From NCBI GenBank assembly GCA_035316025.1, contig DATFXL010000053.1, forward strand, positions 1-64,000: a DNA stretch of 64,000 bases, written 5' to 3'. This document shows, one piece after another, positions 15,305 to 25,143 of this stretch; the first letter of the stretch is position 1; every line of letters begins with the position of its first letter. The translations under genes and the position numbers were made by a program. This DNA is from JALZAA01 sp035316025 (GTDB lineage: Bacteria > Actinomycetota > Acidimicrobiia > IMCC26256 > JACDBD01). The notes beneath the pieces were generated by a model. That model had not been told where the DNA came from. It was given only the letters and a program-made list of their open reading frames with translations, and made no database searches.

Positions 15305-16458
15305 TGAGCCCGTCCAGCGCGCCGCGTCGCATTCGCGTCCTGTTGCTGTTCGGCGGCCGGTCGGCCGAGCACGACGTCTCGCGAGTCACTGCGGTCGCTG
15401 TCGCCAAGGCACTCGATCCGGCGCGTTACGAGCTCGTGCCGGTCGCGATCACCACCGACGGGCGCTGGCTGTTCGCCGAGCACGCGCAGCGCATGATCGA
15501 GCAGGGACCGCACGCCCTGCCCGCCGCGCTGCCGGTAGAGGGCGAGCCGGTGTCCGAGCTCGGGGACCTGGTCGCGCGGGGCGAACATCGACAGGTCGAT
15601 GACGTCGCGGTCCGGACTGCGCTCGATGTCGACGTGGTGTTCCCACTGCTGCACGGACCGTACGGCGAGGACGGCACCGTGCAGGGGCTGTTCGAGCTGG
15701 CCGGTCTGCCCTACGTCGGCGCCGGGGTCGTCGGCTCGGCGGTCGGCATGGACAAGGTGATGATGAAGCGCGCCTTCGCCGCTTGCGGAATCCCGATCGC
15801 CCGCTACGCGGCCCACCGAGACGGGCACGACCGCGTCGCGTTCGCGGCGCAGGTCGAGACGGAGCTGGGGTACCCGTGTTTCGTGAAGCCGGCCAACCTT
15901 GGCTCGTCCGTCGGCGTCTCGAAGGCACGGGACCGCGCGACCTTCGACGCCGCCCTCGACCTGGCCCTGCGCTTCGACGAATGGGTGATCGCCGAGGAGG
16001 CGATCGCCGGACGCGAGATCGAGGTGTCGGTCCTCGGCGACGACCCGCCGGAGGCGTCGGTGCCGGGTGAGGTCGTCCCCGGCGACGACTTCTACTCCTA
16101 CGCCGACAAGTACGAGCGCGACGACGCCCAACTCTTGATCCCGGCGCCGATCACCGGCGAGCGCAGCGACGAGGTGCGCGAGCTTGCGATTCGGGCGTTC
16201 GAGGCGTGCCGGTGCGAGGCGATGGCGCGTGTCGACTTCTTCCTGGAGGAAGAGCGCGCCGACAGCACCCCGGGCCGCGGCTTTCTCGCCAACGAGGTCA
16301 ACACGATCCCCGGATTCGTCGCCGGGGTGTCGCAGTACCCGCGCCTGTGGGAGGAATCAGGCGTCAGCTATTCGGAGCTGCTCGATCGCCTCATCGACCT
16401 GGCCTTCGCCCGCCACGACAAACGCGCCAAGCGCGCCGGCCGTCAGCGCGACGAATAA
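15304..16458 (+). CDS. ddl: D-alanine--D-alanine ligase
   Basis: 384 residues. ATP-grasp ligase joining two D-alanines for peptidoglycan. Motifs: LLFGGRSAEHDVS at the N-terminus, PLLHGPYGEDGTVQGLFELAGLPYVG (substrate-binding), MDKVMMK, FVKPANLGSSVGVSK (ATP-binding lysine and loop) and LANEVNTIPGF with the metal-binding Asn/Glu. Slightly longer than the E. coli enzymes because of insertions around residues 70-95, as in actinobacterial Ddl. ATG 15304 overlaps the preceding stop; the 97-residue upstream extension of the frame is not used. Cytoplasmic. Confidence 0.95.
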   Translation: MSPSSAPRRIRVLLLFGGRSAEHDVSRVTAVAVAKALDPARYELVPVAITTDGRWLFAEHAQRMIEQGPHALPAALPVEGEPVSELGDLVARGEHRQVDDVAVRTALDVDVVFPLLHGPYGEDGTVQGLFELAGLPYVGAGVVGSAVGMDKVMMKRAFAACGIPIARYAAHRDGHDRVAFAAQVETELGYPCFVKPANLGSSVGVSKARDRATFDAALDLALRFDEWVIAEEAIAGREIEVSVLGDDPPEASVPGEVVPGDDFYSYADKYERDDAQLLIPAPITGERSDEVRELAIRAFEACRCEAMARVDFFLEEERADSTPGRGFLANEVNTIPGFVAGVSQYPRLWEESGVSYSELLDRLIDLAFARHDKRAKRAGRQRDE

Positions 16459-16463
16459 CCGTC

Positions 16464-16700
16464 TCAGAGGTTCACGACGGGGCAGGTGAACGTGCGGGTG
16501 ATGCCCTCGACGGCCTGGATCTGCGACACCACCATCTTGCCGAGCTCGTCGAGGCTGGGCGCCTCGGTCTTGACGATCACGTCGTACGGCCCGGTGACGT
16601 CGTCAGCCGAGAGCACGCCCGTGATCTTGCGAGCATGCTCGGCCACGCTGACTGCCTTCCCGACCTCCGTCTGGATGAGCACGTACGCGGCCACGTTCAT
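16464..16700 (-). CDS. Stand-alone Lrp/AsnC ligand-binding (RAM) domain protein
   Basis: 78 residues covering only the RAM/AsnC C-terminal domain: MNVAAYVLIQTEVGKAVSVAE, VLSADDVTGPYDVIVKTEAPSLDELG and ITRTFTCPVV. The helix-turn-helix half of Lrp is absent, as in small SraM-type proteins that form octamers and bind amino acids. AAGGGGG 7 bases before ATG 16700 is a good ribosome binding site, and TACGAT about 37 bases upstream of the start may be the promoter -10. It could modulate full-length Lrp proteins elsewhere. Convergent with ddl, 5 bases between stops. Confidence 0.85.
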   Translation of the reverse strand: MNVAAYVLIQTEVGKAVSVAEHARKITGVLSADDVTGPYDVIVKTEAPSLDELGKMVVSQIQAVEGITRTFTCPVVNL

Positions 16701-16747
16701 GCAGACCCCCTTGCGACGACTGGAAGCGAATCGTAGCGGTCGCTCGG

Positions 16748-17920
16748 TCAGGTGAGAACCGGCAGGCCCGCTCCCATCATGTCGACGAAATTGTCGGTGT
16801 AGAAGCGCTGCTTGGCACGCTCCGATACCGCCTCGATGCTGCGCTCGAAACGCCCGAGCGGGTTCCGCCCGCCCTCGACGTGCGGGTAGTCGGACGAGAA
16901 CATGCAGATCTCCTCGCCCGACTGCTCGATGATCCATCCGGCGTCCTCGTGCGGGTACGGAGTCACACGGATCTGGCGCGTGAAGTACTCGCTCGGGCGC
17001 AGCGCCAGCCGCTGGAGGCGATCCTCGTTCTTGCGGAACGCGTCGGCGGCGGAGTCGAGGGTCCGCATGAGACCCGGGAGCCAGGTGCCCCCCTGCTCGA
17101 TGACGCCGAAGCGCAGGTCGGCGAAGCGGTCGAGCACGCCGTCGATGATCAGGGTTCCCAGCACCTGCATGACGGGATACTGGATCGCGATGTAGTCGAC
17201 GGAACGGAAGTTGCCGTCGCCGCCATGGAAGTCGGGTACGGGCGGGAGGCCGTTCTCGAAGATCATGGGGTCGACGAGGCGCCCGCCCCCGCCCACGTGG
17301 AAGACGACGGGGATGCCCGCCTCCTGCGCCTGGGCCCACACGGGATCGAGCCCGACGTGGCTGGGCGAGTGCGTCCGCGGGCACGCCGACGCCACGAGCA
17401 GCGCCTTGCACCCCATCTCGAGCGCCTCGCGGGCGGCCGCCCCCGACCGCTCGAAGTCCGCCAGCGGGACGTAACCCGTTGGGAGAAGCCGGGCATCGAC
17501 CGCGCAGAACTCGACGAGCGCCCGGTTGTGCGCCCGCGCGAGGCCGTACGCGAGGTCGAGGTCGTCGCCGTGCTCGACGCGCTGGAGGGTCTTGTTGGTG
17601 AAGGTGTTGAAGATGAGCTGACTGGCGACGCCGAGCATGTCGAGAGCGGCGGGTCGGTCCTCGGCGATGAAGCCGCCGGTCGCCTCGAAGTTCTTTCGGA
17701 GCCAGATCTGCTCGGCGTCGTGAGCGCGGAACTCCGGGTCCGTCTGCACCCGGCGGAAGTGCTCGACGATCTCGCGCTCGTCGGTGCCGTCGTCGCCGAT
17801 CCGGAAGCCGACAGTCAGCTCGGCGATGCGGTCCCGTACGTCGGGGTCGGCGTGATCGATGAAGAGGTCCGGCGGCTCCATGACGTGAGCGTCGGCGTCG
17901 TGGATCACACGATCGGGCAT
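16748..17920 (-). CDS. Amidohydrolase family (ACMSD-like) metal-dependent hydrolase
   Basis: 390 residues with the amidohydrolase-2 TIM barrel: VIHDADAHVMEPPDLF at the N-terminus supplies the D-x-H metal motif, FHVGGGGR the next histidine, FGVIEQGGTWLP, and FSSDYPHVEGG the final metal aspartate (SDYPH). It ends with the RFYTDNFVDMMG helix common in the family. Related enzymes decarboxylate or hydrolyse aromatic and aliphatic acids; the substrate is unknown. Cytoplasmic. Start ATG 17920 has no obvious Shine-Dalgarno. It lies 32 bases upstream in coordinates of pckG's stop and on the same strand, so it may be read through from pckG. Confidence 0.88.
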   Translation of the reverse strand: MPDRVIHDADAHVMEPPDLFIDHADPDVRDRIAELTVGFRIGDDGTDEREIVEHFRRVQTDPEFRAHDAEQIWLRKNFEATGGFIAEDRPAALDMLGVASQLIFNTFTNKTLQRVEHGDDLDLAYGLARAHNRALVEFCAVDARLLPTGYVPLADFERSGAAAREALEMGCKALLVASACPRTHSPSHVGLDPVWAQAQEAGIPVVFHVGGGGRLVDPMIFENGLPPVPDFHGGDGNFRSVDYIAIQYPVMQVLGTLIIDGVLDRFADLRFGVIEQGGTWLPGLMRTLDSAADAFRKNEDRLQRLALRPSEYFTRQIRVTPYPHEDAGWIIEQSGEEICMFSSDYPHVEGGRNPLGRFERSIEAVSERAKQRFYTDNFVDMMGAGLPVLT

Positions 17921-17952
17921 GACGGCGGCCCCCTATCTGCCGGGAGACCGTT

Positions 17953-19758
17953 CTAGCCCAGCCGGGCCTCCAGTGCCGCCAGCTCGTTCCACAACGGGGC
18001 GGGGAGCTTGTCGCCGAGCGACTCGAAGTGCTCGCGGATGAGGGGGATCTCCCGCTTCCACTCGGCTGCGTCGACGCGTAGCGCTGTCGCCACCGCGTCG
18101 GGCCTGGCGTCGAGGCCGTCGACGTCCAGATCTCCCGACCCCGGGACGTAGCCGATCACCGTCTCCTCGGCGCCGGCCGTGCCCTCGCAGCGGTCGAACA
18201 CCCACTCGAGGACCCGAGAGTTCTCGCCGAAGCCGGGCCAGACGAAGTTCCCGTCGGCGTCCTTGCGGAACCAGTTCACGCCGTAGATACGAGGCAGCTT
18301 CGACTCGTCGGTGCAGCCGGTCATGCTCAGCCAGTGGGCGAAGTAGTCCGCCATGTGGTAGCCGCAGAACGGGAGCATCGCGAACGGGTCACGCCGAAGC
18401 TGGCCCAGCCCGCCGACAGCCGCCGCCGTCTTCTCGGAGCCCATCGTCGCCCCGACGAACACGCCGTGCCCCCAGTTGCGCGCCTCGTAGACGAGCGGGA
18501 CGGTCGTGGCCCGCCGCCCCCCGAACAGGAACGCCGAGATCGGAACGCCCTTCGGGTCTTCCCACTCGGGTGCGATCACCGGGCACTGCGACGCCGGCAC
18601 GCAGAACCGGGAGTTGGGGTGGGCGGCGGGCGCGTCGGACTCGGGCGTCCAGTCGTTGCGGCGCCAATCCGTGCAATGGGCGGGCGGATCCTCGGTCATG
18701 CCCTCCCACCAGACGTCGCGGTCGTCGGTGAGCGCGGTGTTCGTGAACACGGTGTTCTCGGTCAGCGTGAGCATGGCGTTCGGGTTCGTGTCCATGCTCG
18801 TGCCGGGAGCCACGCCGAAGAAGCCGAACTCGGGGTTGATGGCGTAGAGCCGGCCGTCGTCGGCGAATTTCATCCACGCGATGTCGTCGCCGACGGTCTC
18901 GGCTTCCCAACCCGGGATCGTCGGGATGAGCATGGCGAGGTTCGTCTTGCCGCACGCCGACGGGAACGCGGCGGCAACGTAGCGGCTGACGCCCTCGGGG
19001 TTCGTGAGCTTGAGGATGAGCATGTGCTCGGCGAGCCAGCCCTCGTCGCGGGCGATGACGGACGCGATACGCAGAGCGAAGCACTTCTTGCCGAGGAGCG
19101 CGTTTCCGCCGTAGCCGGAGCCGTACGACCAGATCTCCCGCATCTCGGGGAAGTGGACGATCCACTTCTCCTCGTTGTTGCAGGGCCACGGGACGTCGGC
19201 CTCGCCGTGCTCCAGCGGCGCGCCGACGGAGTGAATGCAGGGCACGAAGTCGCCATTGCCGAGCACCTCCAGTGCCGGCGTCCCGGCCCGGGTCATGGTG
19301 CGCATGCTCACGGCGACGTACGGGGAGTCGGTGATCTCGACACCGATGTAGGACAGCGGGGAGCCCAACGGCCCCATGCTGAACGGCACAACGTACATGG
19401 TGCGGCCCCGCATCGTGCCGGCAAACAGTTTCCGGAGCCGGTCCCGCATCGCCGTGGGGTCTTCCCAGTTGTTGGTCGGGCCGGCGTCGGCCTCAAGCCG
19501 GGCGCAAACGAAGGTGCGGTCCTCGACGCGGGCGACGTCACCCGGGTCGGAAGCGGCCCAGAAGGATCCGGGACGTTTGGCCGGGTCCAGCTCGACGAGC
19601 GTTCCCGCCTCGACCAGCTGCTTGCACAGCAACTGGTACTCCTCCTCGGAGCCGTTGAACCAGTGGACCGAGTCCGGCTCGCAGAGGGCGACCATCTCTT
19701 CCACCCAGTGCAGCAGCTTCTGGTTGCGGGTGGGCGGAGCGTTCAGTGTGACGGCCAC
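17953..19758 (-). CDS. pckG: Phosphoenolpyruvate carboxykinase (GTP)
   Basis: 601 residues, full length for the GTP-dependent class. It shows [20 protein letters not shown] (P-loop with the reactive cysteine, near residue 270), GDDIAWMKF (metal ligand Asp), RRNDWTPES and the GTP-class signature [17 protein letters not shown]. It converts oxaloacetate plus GTP to phosphoenolpyruvate plus CO2, the gateway to gluconeogenesis. GTG 19758 has AAGGAG 8 bases upstream, and TAGGCT at 19797-19792 gives a leader of about 33 bases. Cytoplasmic. Confidence 0.96.
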   Translation of the reverse strand: MAVTLNAPPTRNQKLLHWVEEMVALCEPDSVHWFNGSEEEYQLLCKQLVEAGTLVELDPAKRPGSFWAASDPGDVARVEDRTFVCARLEADAGPTNNWEDPTAMRDRLRKLFAGTMRGRTMYVVPFSMGPLGSPLSYIGVEITDSPYVAVSMRTMTRAGTPALEVLGNGDFVPCIHSVGAPLEHGEADVPWPCNNEEKWIVHFPEMREIWSYGSGYGGNALLGKKCFALRIASVIARDEGWLAEHMLILKLTNPEGVSRYVAAAFPSACGKTNLAMLIPTIPGWEAETVGDDIAWMKFADDGRLYAINPEFGFFGVAPGTSMDTNPNAMLTLTENTVFTNTALTDDRDVWWEGMTEDPPAHCTDWRRNDWTPESDAPAAHPNSRFCVPASQCPVIAPEWEDPKGVPISAFLFGGRRATTVPLVYEARNWGHGVFVGATMGSEKTAAAVGGLGQLRRDPFAMLPFCGYHMADYFAHWLSMTGCTDESKLPRIYGVNWFRKDADGNFVWPGFGENSRVLEWVFDRCEGTAGAEETVIGYVPGSGDLDVDGLDARPDAVATALRVDAAEWKREIPLIREHFESLGDKLPAPLWNELAALEARLG

Positions 19759-19791
19759 GAGACCGACTCCTTGCGGTGGAACGGTCCGAAC

Positions 19792-19797
19792 AGCCTA
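19792..19797 (-). promoter_or_regulatory. -10-like hexamer TAGGCT of pckG
   Basis: TAGGCT on the minus strand, the same hexamer as before several other genes here; it leaves a leader that contains the AAGGAG ribosome binding site. Confidence 0.4.
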
Positions 19798-19906
19798 CCG
19801 GCGGCCGATCGAGCCGGCCGAACCGCTGTTTGTGTACCCCCCGGCTGACGCACGCATGCGGCCCGTGGATAAGTTGACCCCGGCGCGTGCGACCGGGGAG
19901 GGCGAC

Positions 19907-20173
19907 ATGGGCTGGCTGTCATGGATCGTCGTCGGCTTCATCGCCGGGGCGCTGGCGAAGGGCGTCACGGGCGTGCGAGGCGCCGGATGCATCGGCACGA
20001 TCCTGATCGGCATCGCCGGCGGGCTGCTCGGCGGCGTCATCTTCTCGGCCGCGGGCGGCGAGGGCATCAACGAGTTCAGCCTCTACTCGGTGCTGGTCGC
20101 GTTCGTCGGCGCGACGCTGCTCCTCTTCATCTACGGCGCGATCACGGGGAACCGCGACCGTCGCTCGTATTGA
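19907..20173 (+). CDS. GlsB/YeaQ/YmgE family stress-response membrane protein
   Basis: 88 residues, three transmembrane segments with many glycines: WLSWIVVGFIAGALAKGVTG, CIGTILIGIAGGLLGGVIF and YSVLVAFVGATLLLFIYGAITG. The pattern GAGCIGTILIGIAGGLLGG is typical of the transglycosylase-associated (GlsB/YeaQ) family, small inner-membrane proteins induced in stress. GGGGAGGG lies 5-12 bases before ATG 19907, fixing this start. Divergent from pckG. Confidence 0.88.
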   Translation: MGWLSWIVVGFIAGALAKGVTGVRGAGCIGTILIGIAGGLLGGVIFSAAGGEGINEFSLYSVLVAFVGATLLLFIYGAITGNRDRRSY

Positions 20174-20197
20174 ACTCGGAGACGGCGGTGCGAACGC

Positions 20198-20425
20198 TCA
20201 GACGTCGGCGGTGGGGAGGCCCATGTCGACCTCGGCGCCGATCCTGACGCGCGTCGCAAACCCGGTGTCGTCGAGGTCGAAGACGACCCGCTGACCCTGG
20301 CGCAGCAGCCGGAAGATGGAGCGGTCGAGCGCGTCGAGTGCGAGCGTGAACTCCTCGCGGTCGGTGTCGCGGACGACCACACCCTCGCGAGTCTGCGGGT
20401 CGTAGGAGCGGATCACGCCTTGCAC
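20198..20425 (-). CDS. Small OB-fold (cold-shock-domain-like) protein
   Basis: 75 residues: VIRSYDPQTREGVVVRDTDREEFTLALDALDRSIFRLLRQGQRVVFDLDD. The order of strands, the G-V-V-V segment and the LRQGQRVVFD strand resemble a cold-shock/S1-like OB fold, but the RNP aromatic residues of classical CspA are lacking, so RNA binding is uncertain. It follows rpmB by 15 bases on the same strand, with AGAGGAAG before GTG 20425, and is probably cotranscribed with it. Confidence 0.6.
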   Translation of the reverse strand: MQGVIRSYDPQTREGVVVRDTDREEFTLALDALDRSIFRLLRQGQRVVFDLDDTGFATRVRIGAEVDMGLPTADV

Positions 20426-20440
20426 GAGCCGGCGCTTCCT

Positions 20441-20629
20441 CTAGGGCTTCTGCACCTTGCCCGCCTTCAGGCAGGAGGTGCATACGTGGATGCGCTTGGG
20501 GCTGCCGTCCACGATGGCCCGGACGCGCTGGACGTTGGGGTTCCAGCGGCGCTTCGTGCGGCGGTGCGAGTGGCTGATGCGCATGCCGAACTGCGGCTTC
20601 TTGCCGCACACGTCGCACACGGATGCCAT
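20441..20629 (-). CDS. rpmB: 50S ribosomal protein L28 (zinc-binding form)
   Basis: 62 residues. [15 protein letters not shown], then [22 protein letters not shown] and [12 protein letters not shown]. Two CxxC pairs (Cys5/8 and Cys50/53) make this the C+ paralogue that binds zinc, in contrast with the C- forms used under zinc starvation in actinobacteria. AGGTGG 5 bases before ATG 20629 is the ribosome binding site; TATCCT about 55 bases upstream may be its promoter. Divergent from the DAK-domain gene, an arrangement also known near recG in mycobacteria. Confidence 0.95.
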   Translation of the reverse strand: MASVCDVCGKKPQFGMRISHSHRRTKRRWNPNVQRVRAIVDGSPKRIHVCTSCLKAGKVQKP

Positions 20630-20722
20630 CGGGACCACCTCGGGGCCGGATCGGAAGCTCAGGTGGGATCGGGGACAGTAAGGATAGCAACGACGTCGCG
20701 AGGGCCAGGAATGTGACGGCAG

Positions 20723-20728
20723 TAACAT
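20723..20728 (+). promoter_or_regulatory. -10-like hexamer TAACAT, leaderless DAK gene
   Basis: TAACAT ends 8 bases before GTG 20737 with no Shine-Dalgarno in between. It is the reason for preferring this start over GTG 20713. Confidence 0.4.
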
Positions 20729-20736
20729 CACGTCTC

Positions 20737-22386
20737 GTGAGCGCGGTGGAGGAGCTAGCGCCCGCCGATCTGCGGCGCGTCGTCATCACGTACCGCGACG
20801 CACTGCGCAGCCACCAGGACGAGCTGAACCGGCTCAACGTGTATCCCGTCCCGGACGGCGACACGGGCACGAACATGGCGCTCACCCTCGAGTCGGTCGT
20901 GGGCGAGCTCGACTCGGCCGAGGGGATGGGCGAGGTCTGCCGGGCCGTGTCACACGGGTCGCTCATGGGGGCGCGGGGCAACTCGGGCGTGATCCTCTCG
21001 CAGATCCTGCGCGGACTCGCCGACACGTTCTCGGGTCTCGCGGAAGCCTCGGGTCGCGATCTCGTCGCCGGTCTCCGGCGTGCGACCGACGCCGCCTACC
21101 AGGCGGTGCTCCGGCCGGTCGAGGGCACGATCCTCACTGTCGTGCGCGCGGCGACGGAGGCCGTCGAGGCCGCGCACACGGCCGGCGAGGAGTCCCTGAC
21201 GGCGCTCCTGGACGTGGCCGCCACCGCCGCGCGCGACGCCGTCGAGGGCACGCCCGAGCTGCTGCCCGTGCTCAAGGAGGCGGGAGTGGTGGATGCCGGC
21301 GGCCAGGGCTTCGCGCTGATGATCGACGCCTTCCTCGCCGTCGTCGACGGCCGACCCCTGCCGGAACCGCAAGCGGTCGCGACGCCCGCCGCGGTCGAGG
21401 CCCACATGCAGGGCGAGGAGCCGTCATCGCTCCGGTACGAGGTCATGTACCTCCTCGAAGCCAAGGACTCGACGATCCCCGCGTTCAAGGACACGTGGGC
21501 CGCGCTCGGCGACTCGATCGTCGTCGTCGGTGGCGACGGCATGTGGAACTGCCACGTGCACACGAACGAGGTCGGCGCTGCGATCGAGGCGGGCATCGAA
21601 GCTGGGCGACCCTGGAGTATTCGCGTCACGGACCTCCTCGACCAGGTCGAAGAGGAGCAGTGGGTTCGTGACCAGGCGGCACAGCCGCTGTCGGGCTCCG
21701 ACGTCGCGTCCGCGGGTGCCACCGAACGGTGCACCACGGCCGTCGTCACGGTTGCGGTCGGCGAAGGCGTGCGCCGTCTCCTCTACAGCCTCGGGGTGCA
21801 GGCGGTCGTCGCGGGTGGCCAGTCGATGAACCCGTCGACGGCACAGATCCTCGACGCGATCGAGCGTTGCCCGTCCGACTCGGTCATTGTCCTCCCGAAC
21901 AACAAGAACATCGTCCCCGTCGCCGAGCAGGTCCACGAGCTCACGGCGCGTCACGTCCAGGTGGTGCCGACGCACGCCGTCGTGGAGGCACTCGCCGCGC
22001 TGGTCGCGTACGACCCGCAGGCCACCGTCGATGCCAACGCCGCCGCGATGACCGAGGCCGTGCAACGGGTCCGAACAGGCGAGATCACGCAAGCGGTGCG
22101 CGACGGCGTGGGCGACTCGGGCCCGATCAAGGCCGGCGACTGGATCGCCATCAGCCGCGACGGCGTGTGGGTGATCGAGAAGACCGCCGCCGACGCCGCG
22201 ATCAGGCTTGTCGACCGGCTCGTGGACGACGAGAGCGAGCTGCTCACCGTCCTCGCGGGCGCGCAGGCGGTCACCGCCGAGACCGCCCGCCTGGAGGAGC
22301 ACGTCGCGCTCGCGTACCCGCACCTCGAGATCGAGGTGCACGAGGGCGGTCAGCCTCTGTACAGCTATCTCGTCGGCGTCGAGTAG
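20737..22386 (+). CDS. DAK2-domain protein, fatty acid kinase subunit FakA-like (YloV family)
   Basis: 549 residues. The N-terminal DhaL/DAK2 domain has [22 protein letters not shown] with the Mg/ATP-binding aspartates, [21 protein letters not shown] and [17 protein letters not shown]; the C-terminal half (from about residue 240, [11 protein letters not shown]) is the FakA-specific region, ending [20 protein letters not shown]. FakA phosphorylates fatty acids bound to FakB (DegV); no degV gene is in the window. The neighbour recG follows after 3 bases, the same pairing as in mycobacteria. GTG 20737 preferred; GTG 20713 adds eight residues. Confidence 0.9.
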   Translation: MSAVEELAPADLRRVVITYRDALRSHQDELNRLNVYPVPDGDTGTNMALTLESVVGELDSAEGMGEVCRAVSHGSLMGARGNSGVILSQILRGLADTFSGLAEASGRDLVAGLRRATDAAYQAVLRPVEGTILTVVRAATEAVEAAHTAGEESLTALLDVAATAARDAVEGTPELLPVLKEAGVVDAGGQGFALMIDAFLAVVDGRPLPEPQAVATPAAVEAHMQGEEPSSLRYEVMYLLEAKDSTIPAFKDTWAALGDSIVVVGGDGMWNCHVHTNEVGAAIEAGIEAGRPWSIRVTDLLDQVEEEQWVRDQAAQPLSGSDVASAGATERCTTAVVTVAVGEGVRRLLYSLGVQAVVAGGQSMNPSTAQILDAIERCPSDSVIVLPNNKNIVPVAEQVHELTARHVQVVPTHAVVEALAALVAYDPQATVDANAAAMTEAVQRVRTGEITQAVRDGVGDSGPIKAGDWIAISRDGVWVIEKTAADAAIRLVDRLVDDESELLTVLAGAQAVTAETARLEEHVALAYPHLEIEVHEGGQPLYSYLVGVE

Positions 22387-22389
22387 CCG

Positions 22390-24522
22390 GTGGGTCGACC
22401 CGACGGGTTGACGCTCCGGGAGATCGCTTCGCACCCCGTCGCCGAGCTGCGTGCGGTCGGGCCCAAGCTCGAGGCGTCCCTCGCGGAGATGGACATCCGC
22501 ACCTCGCTCGACCTGCTCCAGCACTACCCGCGCCGGTACCACGACCGCACGAAGCAGGCCGAGATCGCCGACCTGCAGATGGGCGACGAGGCGACCGTCT
22601 TTGCCGAGGTCAAGAAGATCCGGGGCGCGTTCACGCGCCAGGGCCGTGCCGTCGTCACGGCGGAGGTGTTCGACGGGTCGTCCTATCTGCGCGTCGTGTT
22701 CTTCAACCAGCGCTGGCGGGAGAAGCAGCTGCCCGAGGGCACCGAAGCCGCCTTCTTCGGGCGGGTGGAGTACCGCCGGTCCCGGCTCCAGATGACCAAC
22801 CCGATCGTCGACATCCTGGATCGTGTCGGGGAGAACACCGGGGCGATCGTGCCGGTATACCCACAGTCCGGGAAGGCGGAGGTGTTCACATGGCAGCTCC
22901 GCAAGCTCGTCGCCGCGTGCCTCCAGCGGACCGAGCTGCGCGGCTTCGCCGAGCCGCTTGGCGCCGAGGTTCTCGCGGCGCGTGGTCTCGTCGACCGGAC
23001 GCGCGCTTATCGCGGCATCCACCTCCCCGAGACGCACGACGACCATCACCGCGCCGCCGAACGGCTCAAGTTCGACGAGTTCGTGCGCATGCAAGTCGGA
23101 CTCGTGGCGCGTAAACGCGCGCTGGAGCAGGAGCGGACGGGGATCCGGCACCAGGTCGACGGCCCGCTTGTCGTGGCGTTCCCTGCGGGACTGCCGTTCA
23201 ACCTCACTGGCGATCAGGAGCGCGCCATCAACGAGATCTTCCGCGATCTCGCGTCGTCGGCGCCCATGCACCGACTGCTGCAAGGGGAAGTCGGCTCGGG
23301 GAAGACCGTCGTCGCGCTCAGCGCGCTGCTCGTCGCCGTGCAAGGCGGGTACCAGGGTGCGTTCATGGCGCCGACCGAGGTGCTCGCGGAACAGCACTTC
23401 CTCACGTCGCGCCGTCTTCTGGAGGGACTGTCGGTCCCGTGGGAGACAAGCCTCGTGGGTGAGAGGCCGGTACGCGTCGAGCTGCTCACGAACCGCACGG
23501 GCGCCGCCGATCGCCGCCGTATCGTGGACGGGCTGAACGCGGGCGAGGTCGACGTCGTGGTCGGCACGCACGCGTTGATCTACGGCGAGGTCGAGTTTCC
23601 CCGCCTCGGGCTGGCCGTGATCGACGAGCAGCACCGCTTCGGAGTCGAGCAGCGCGCGGTGCTCAAAGGCATGGGAGACGCCGACGTCCTCGTCATGACC
23701 GCGACACCCATCCCTCGCACGGCCGCGATGCTCGTCTACGGCGACCTCGACAAGTCCGAGCTGCGGGAGATGCCGTCCGGGCGCGCCCCGGTGACCACCG
23801 AGATCATCGGTCCGAGCCCGCTGGAGCGCACCACGGCCTACGAGCGCCTGCGCGGAGAGGTCAGGGCGGGGCGGCAGGCGTACGTGGTCTGCCCGCTGGT
23901 CGAGGGCTCGTCGCGCACCGAGGCGAAGGCGGCCACGGAGGAGCTCGAGCGCCTCGACGAGGAGGAGCTCGCGGGGCTGCGGCTCGGGCTCCTTCACGGG
24001 CAGTTGCCCGCCCGCGACAAGGAAGCGGTGATGGACGCGTTCCGCGGGGGCGAGATCGACGTGCTCGTTGCCACGACGGTGATCGAGGTCGGTGTCGACG
24101 TCCCGAACGCCACCGTGATGATCGTCGAGGACGCCGACCGCTTCGGCCTGTCGCAGTTGCACCAACTCCGAGGGCGGATCGGACGAGGCGGCGGCAGGTC
24201 GTGGTGCTTCCTGTTCGCGGCGCCCACAACACCCGAGGCGGAGGCGCGCATGGAGGCGCTCGCGGCGTCCACGGACGGGTTCCTCCTCGCCGAGCGCGAC
24301 CTCGAGATCCGCGGCGCGGGGGAGGTCTTCGGAGAGCGTCAGGCCGGGTTCAGCGACTTGAAGCTCGGGCGGATCCCGCGCGACGAGTCGATCGTCCTCG
24401 AAGCGCGTGCCGTTGCCGAGCAGATCCTCGACGACGACCCCGCCCTCTCCGAGCACACCCAACTGCGCGAGGAGGTCGAGGACATGCTGGGCGACGCGGT
24501 CGAGTTCTTGTTCAAGAGTTGA
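22390..24522 (+). CDS. recG: ATP-dependent DNA helicase RecG
   Basis: 710 residues. The N-terminal wedge/OB domain (PRRYHDRTK, AEVKKIRGAFTRQGRAVVTAEVFDGSSYLRVVFFNQRW) is followed by the SF2 motor: LLQGEVGSGKTVVALSAL (Walker A, near residue 300), FMAPTEVLAEQH, the DExH-like VIDEQHRFGVEQR near 412, MTATPIPRT, and QLRGRIGRGG in motif VI, with the C-terminal TRG region (DLEIRGAGEVFGERQAG). It reverses stalled replication forks and processes recombination intermediates. GTG 22390 lies 3 bases after the previous stop; its stop overlaps the rsmD ATG. Confidence 0.96.
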   Translation: MGRPDGLTLREIASHPVAELRAVGPKLEASLAEMDIRTSLDLLQHYPRRYHDRTKQAEIADLQMGDEATVFAEVKKIRGAFTRQGRAVVTAEVFDGSSYLRVVFFNQRWREKQLPEGTEAAFFGRVEYRRSRLQMTNPIVDILDRVGENTGAIVPVYPQSGKAEVFTWQLRKLVAACLQRTELRGFAEPLGAEVLAARGLVDRTRAYRGIHLPETHDDHHRAAERLKFDEFVRMQVGLVARKRALEQERTGIRHQVDGPLVVAFPAGLPFNLTGDQERAINEIFRDLASSAPMHRLLQGEVGSGKTVVALSALLVAVQGGYQGAFMAPTEVLAEQHFLTSRRLLEGLSVPWETSLVGERPVRVELLTNRTGAADRRRIVDGLNAGEVDVVVGTHALIYGEVEFPRLGLAVIDEQHRFGVEQRAVLKGMGDADVLVMTATPIPRTAAMLVYGDLDKSELREMPSGRAPVTTEIIGPSPLERTTAYERLRGEVRAGRQAYVVCPLVEGSSRTEAKAATEELERLDEEELAGLRLGLLHGQLPARDKEAVMDAFRGGEIDVLVATTVIEVGVDVPNATVMIVEDADRFGLSQLHQLRGRIGRGGGRSWCFLFAAPTTPEAEARMEALAASTDGFLLAERDLEIRGAGEVFGERQAGFSDLKLGRIPRDESIVLEARAVAEQILDDDPALSEHTQLREEVEDMLGDAVEFLFKS

Positions 24523-25112
24523 TGGCCCGGGCACGCCACGGAGGTCTTCGTGTGATCGCCGGCAGCGCCGGCGGTCTGTCGCTCGTAGCACCGAAGGGTG
24601 GCGCTGCACGACCGACGGCGGACCGGGTGAAGGAGTCGTTGTTCGCGGCGCTGGGGCCCGACCGCATCGTCGACGCGTCGATCCTCGATCTGTACGCGGG
24701 CAGCGGCGCGTTGGCGATCGAGGCGCTGTCCCGGGGCGCGGCCTGGGCCGTGCTCGTCGAGCGCGACCATGCCGCCGTCAAGGCCATCCGTCGCAACCTC
24801 GCCTCGACCCGCCTTCGTGACAGTGCCCGCGTGCAAGACAGCACCGTGGCAACGTTTCTGGGCGGCAAGCCGCCCGCCGAGCGGCCCTTCGACCTCGTGT
24901 TCCTCGACCCGCCCTACGCGGCCGCGACGCCCGAGCTCGGTCGCGTGCTCGGCGGGCTCGACCGGACGGGATGGTTGGCCCACAGCGCCAGCGTCGTGAT
25001 CGAGCGGCCCACGAACGGAGCCCCCGGTCCCGTTCCGGAGTCCTGGGAGACCACATGGGAACGGGCGTACGGCGATACGCTCGTCACCGTCCTCACGACG
25101 CCAACCGGCTGA
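24522..25112 (+). CDS. rsmD: 16S rRNA (guanine966-N2)-methyltransferase RsmD
   Basis: 196 residues. LRVIAGSAGGLSLVAPKG and RPTADRVKESLFAALG are the RsmD opening; ILDLYAGSGALAIEALSRGA binds S-adenosylmethionine, and LVFLDPPYAAATPEL carries the DPPY catalytic motif. ATG 24522 overlaps the recG stop (TGATG), so the two are coupled. Slightly longer than the family core through a hydrophilic N-terminus. Confidence 0.95.
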   Translation: MARARHGGLRVIAGSAGGLSLVAPKGGAARPTADRVKESLFAALGPDRIVDASILDLYAGSGALAIEALSRGAAWAVLVERDHAAVKAIRRNLASTRLRDSARVQDSTVATFLGGKPPAERPFDLVFLDPPYAAATPELGRVLGGLDRTGWLAHSASVVIERPTNGAPGPVPESWETTWERAYGDTLVTVLTTPTG

Positions 25113-25143
25113 GAGCAGCTCGCCGACCAGGGAGCGACAGGGC

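Noticed and set aside
21424..24609. 1061-codon minus frame opposite the DAK gene and recG
   Set aside because: Runs antisense through two genes with clear family motifs; composition is that of a shadow frame (RDR, HLR, ERR strings).
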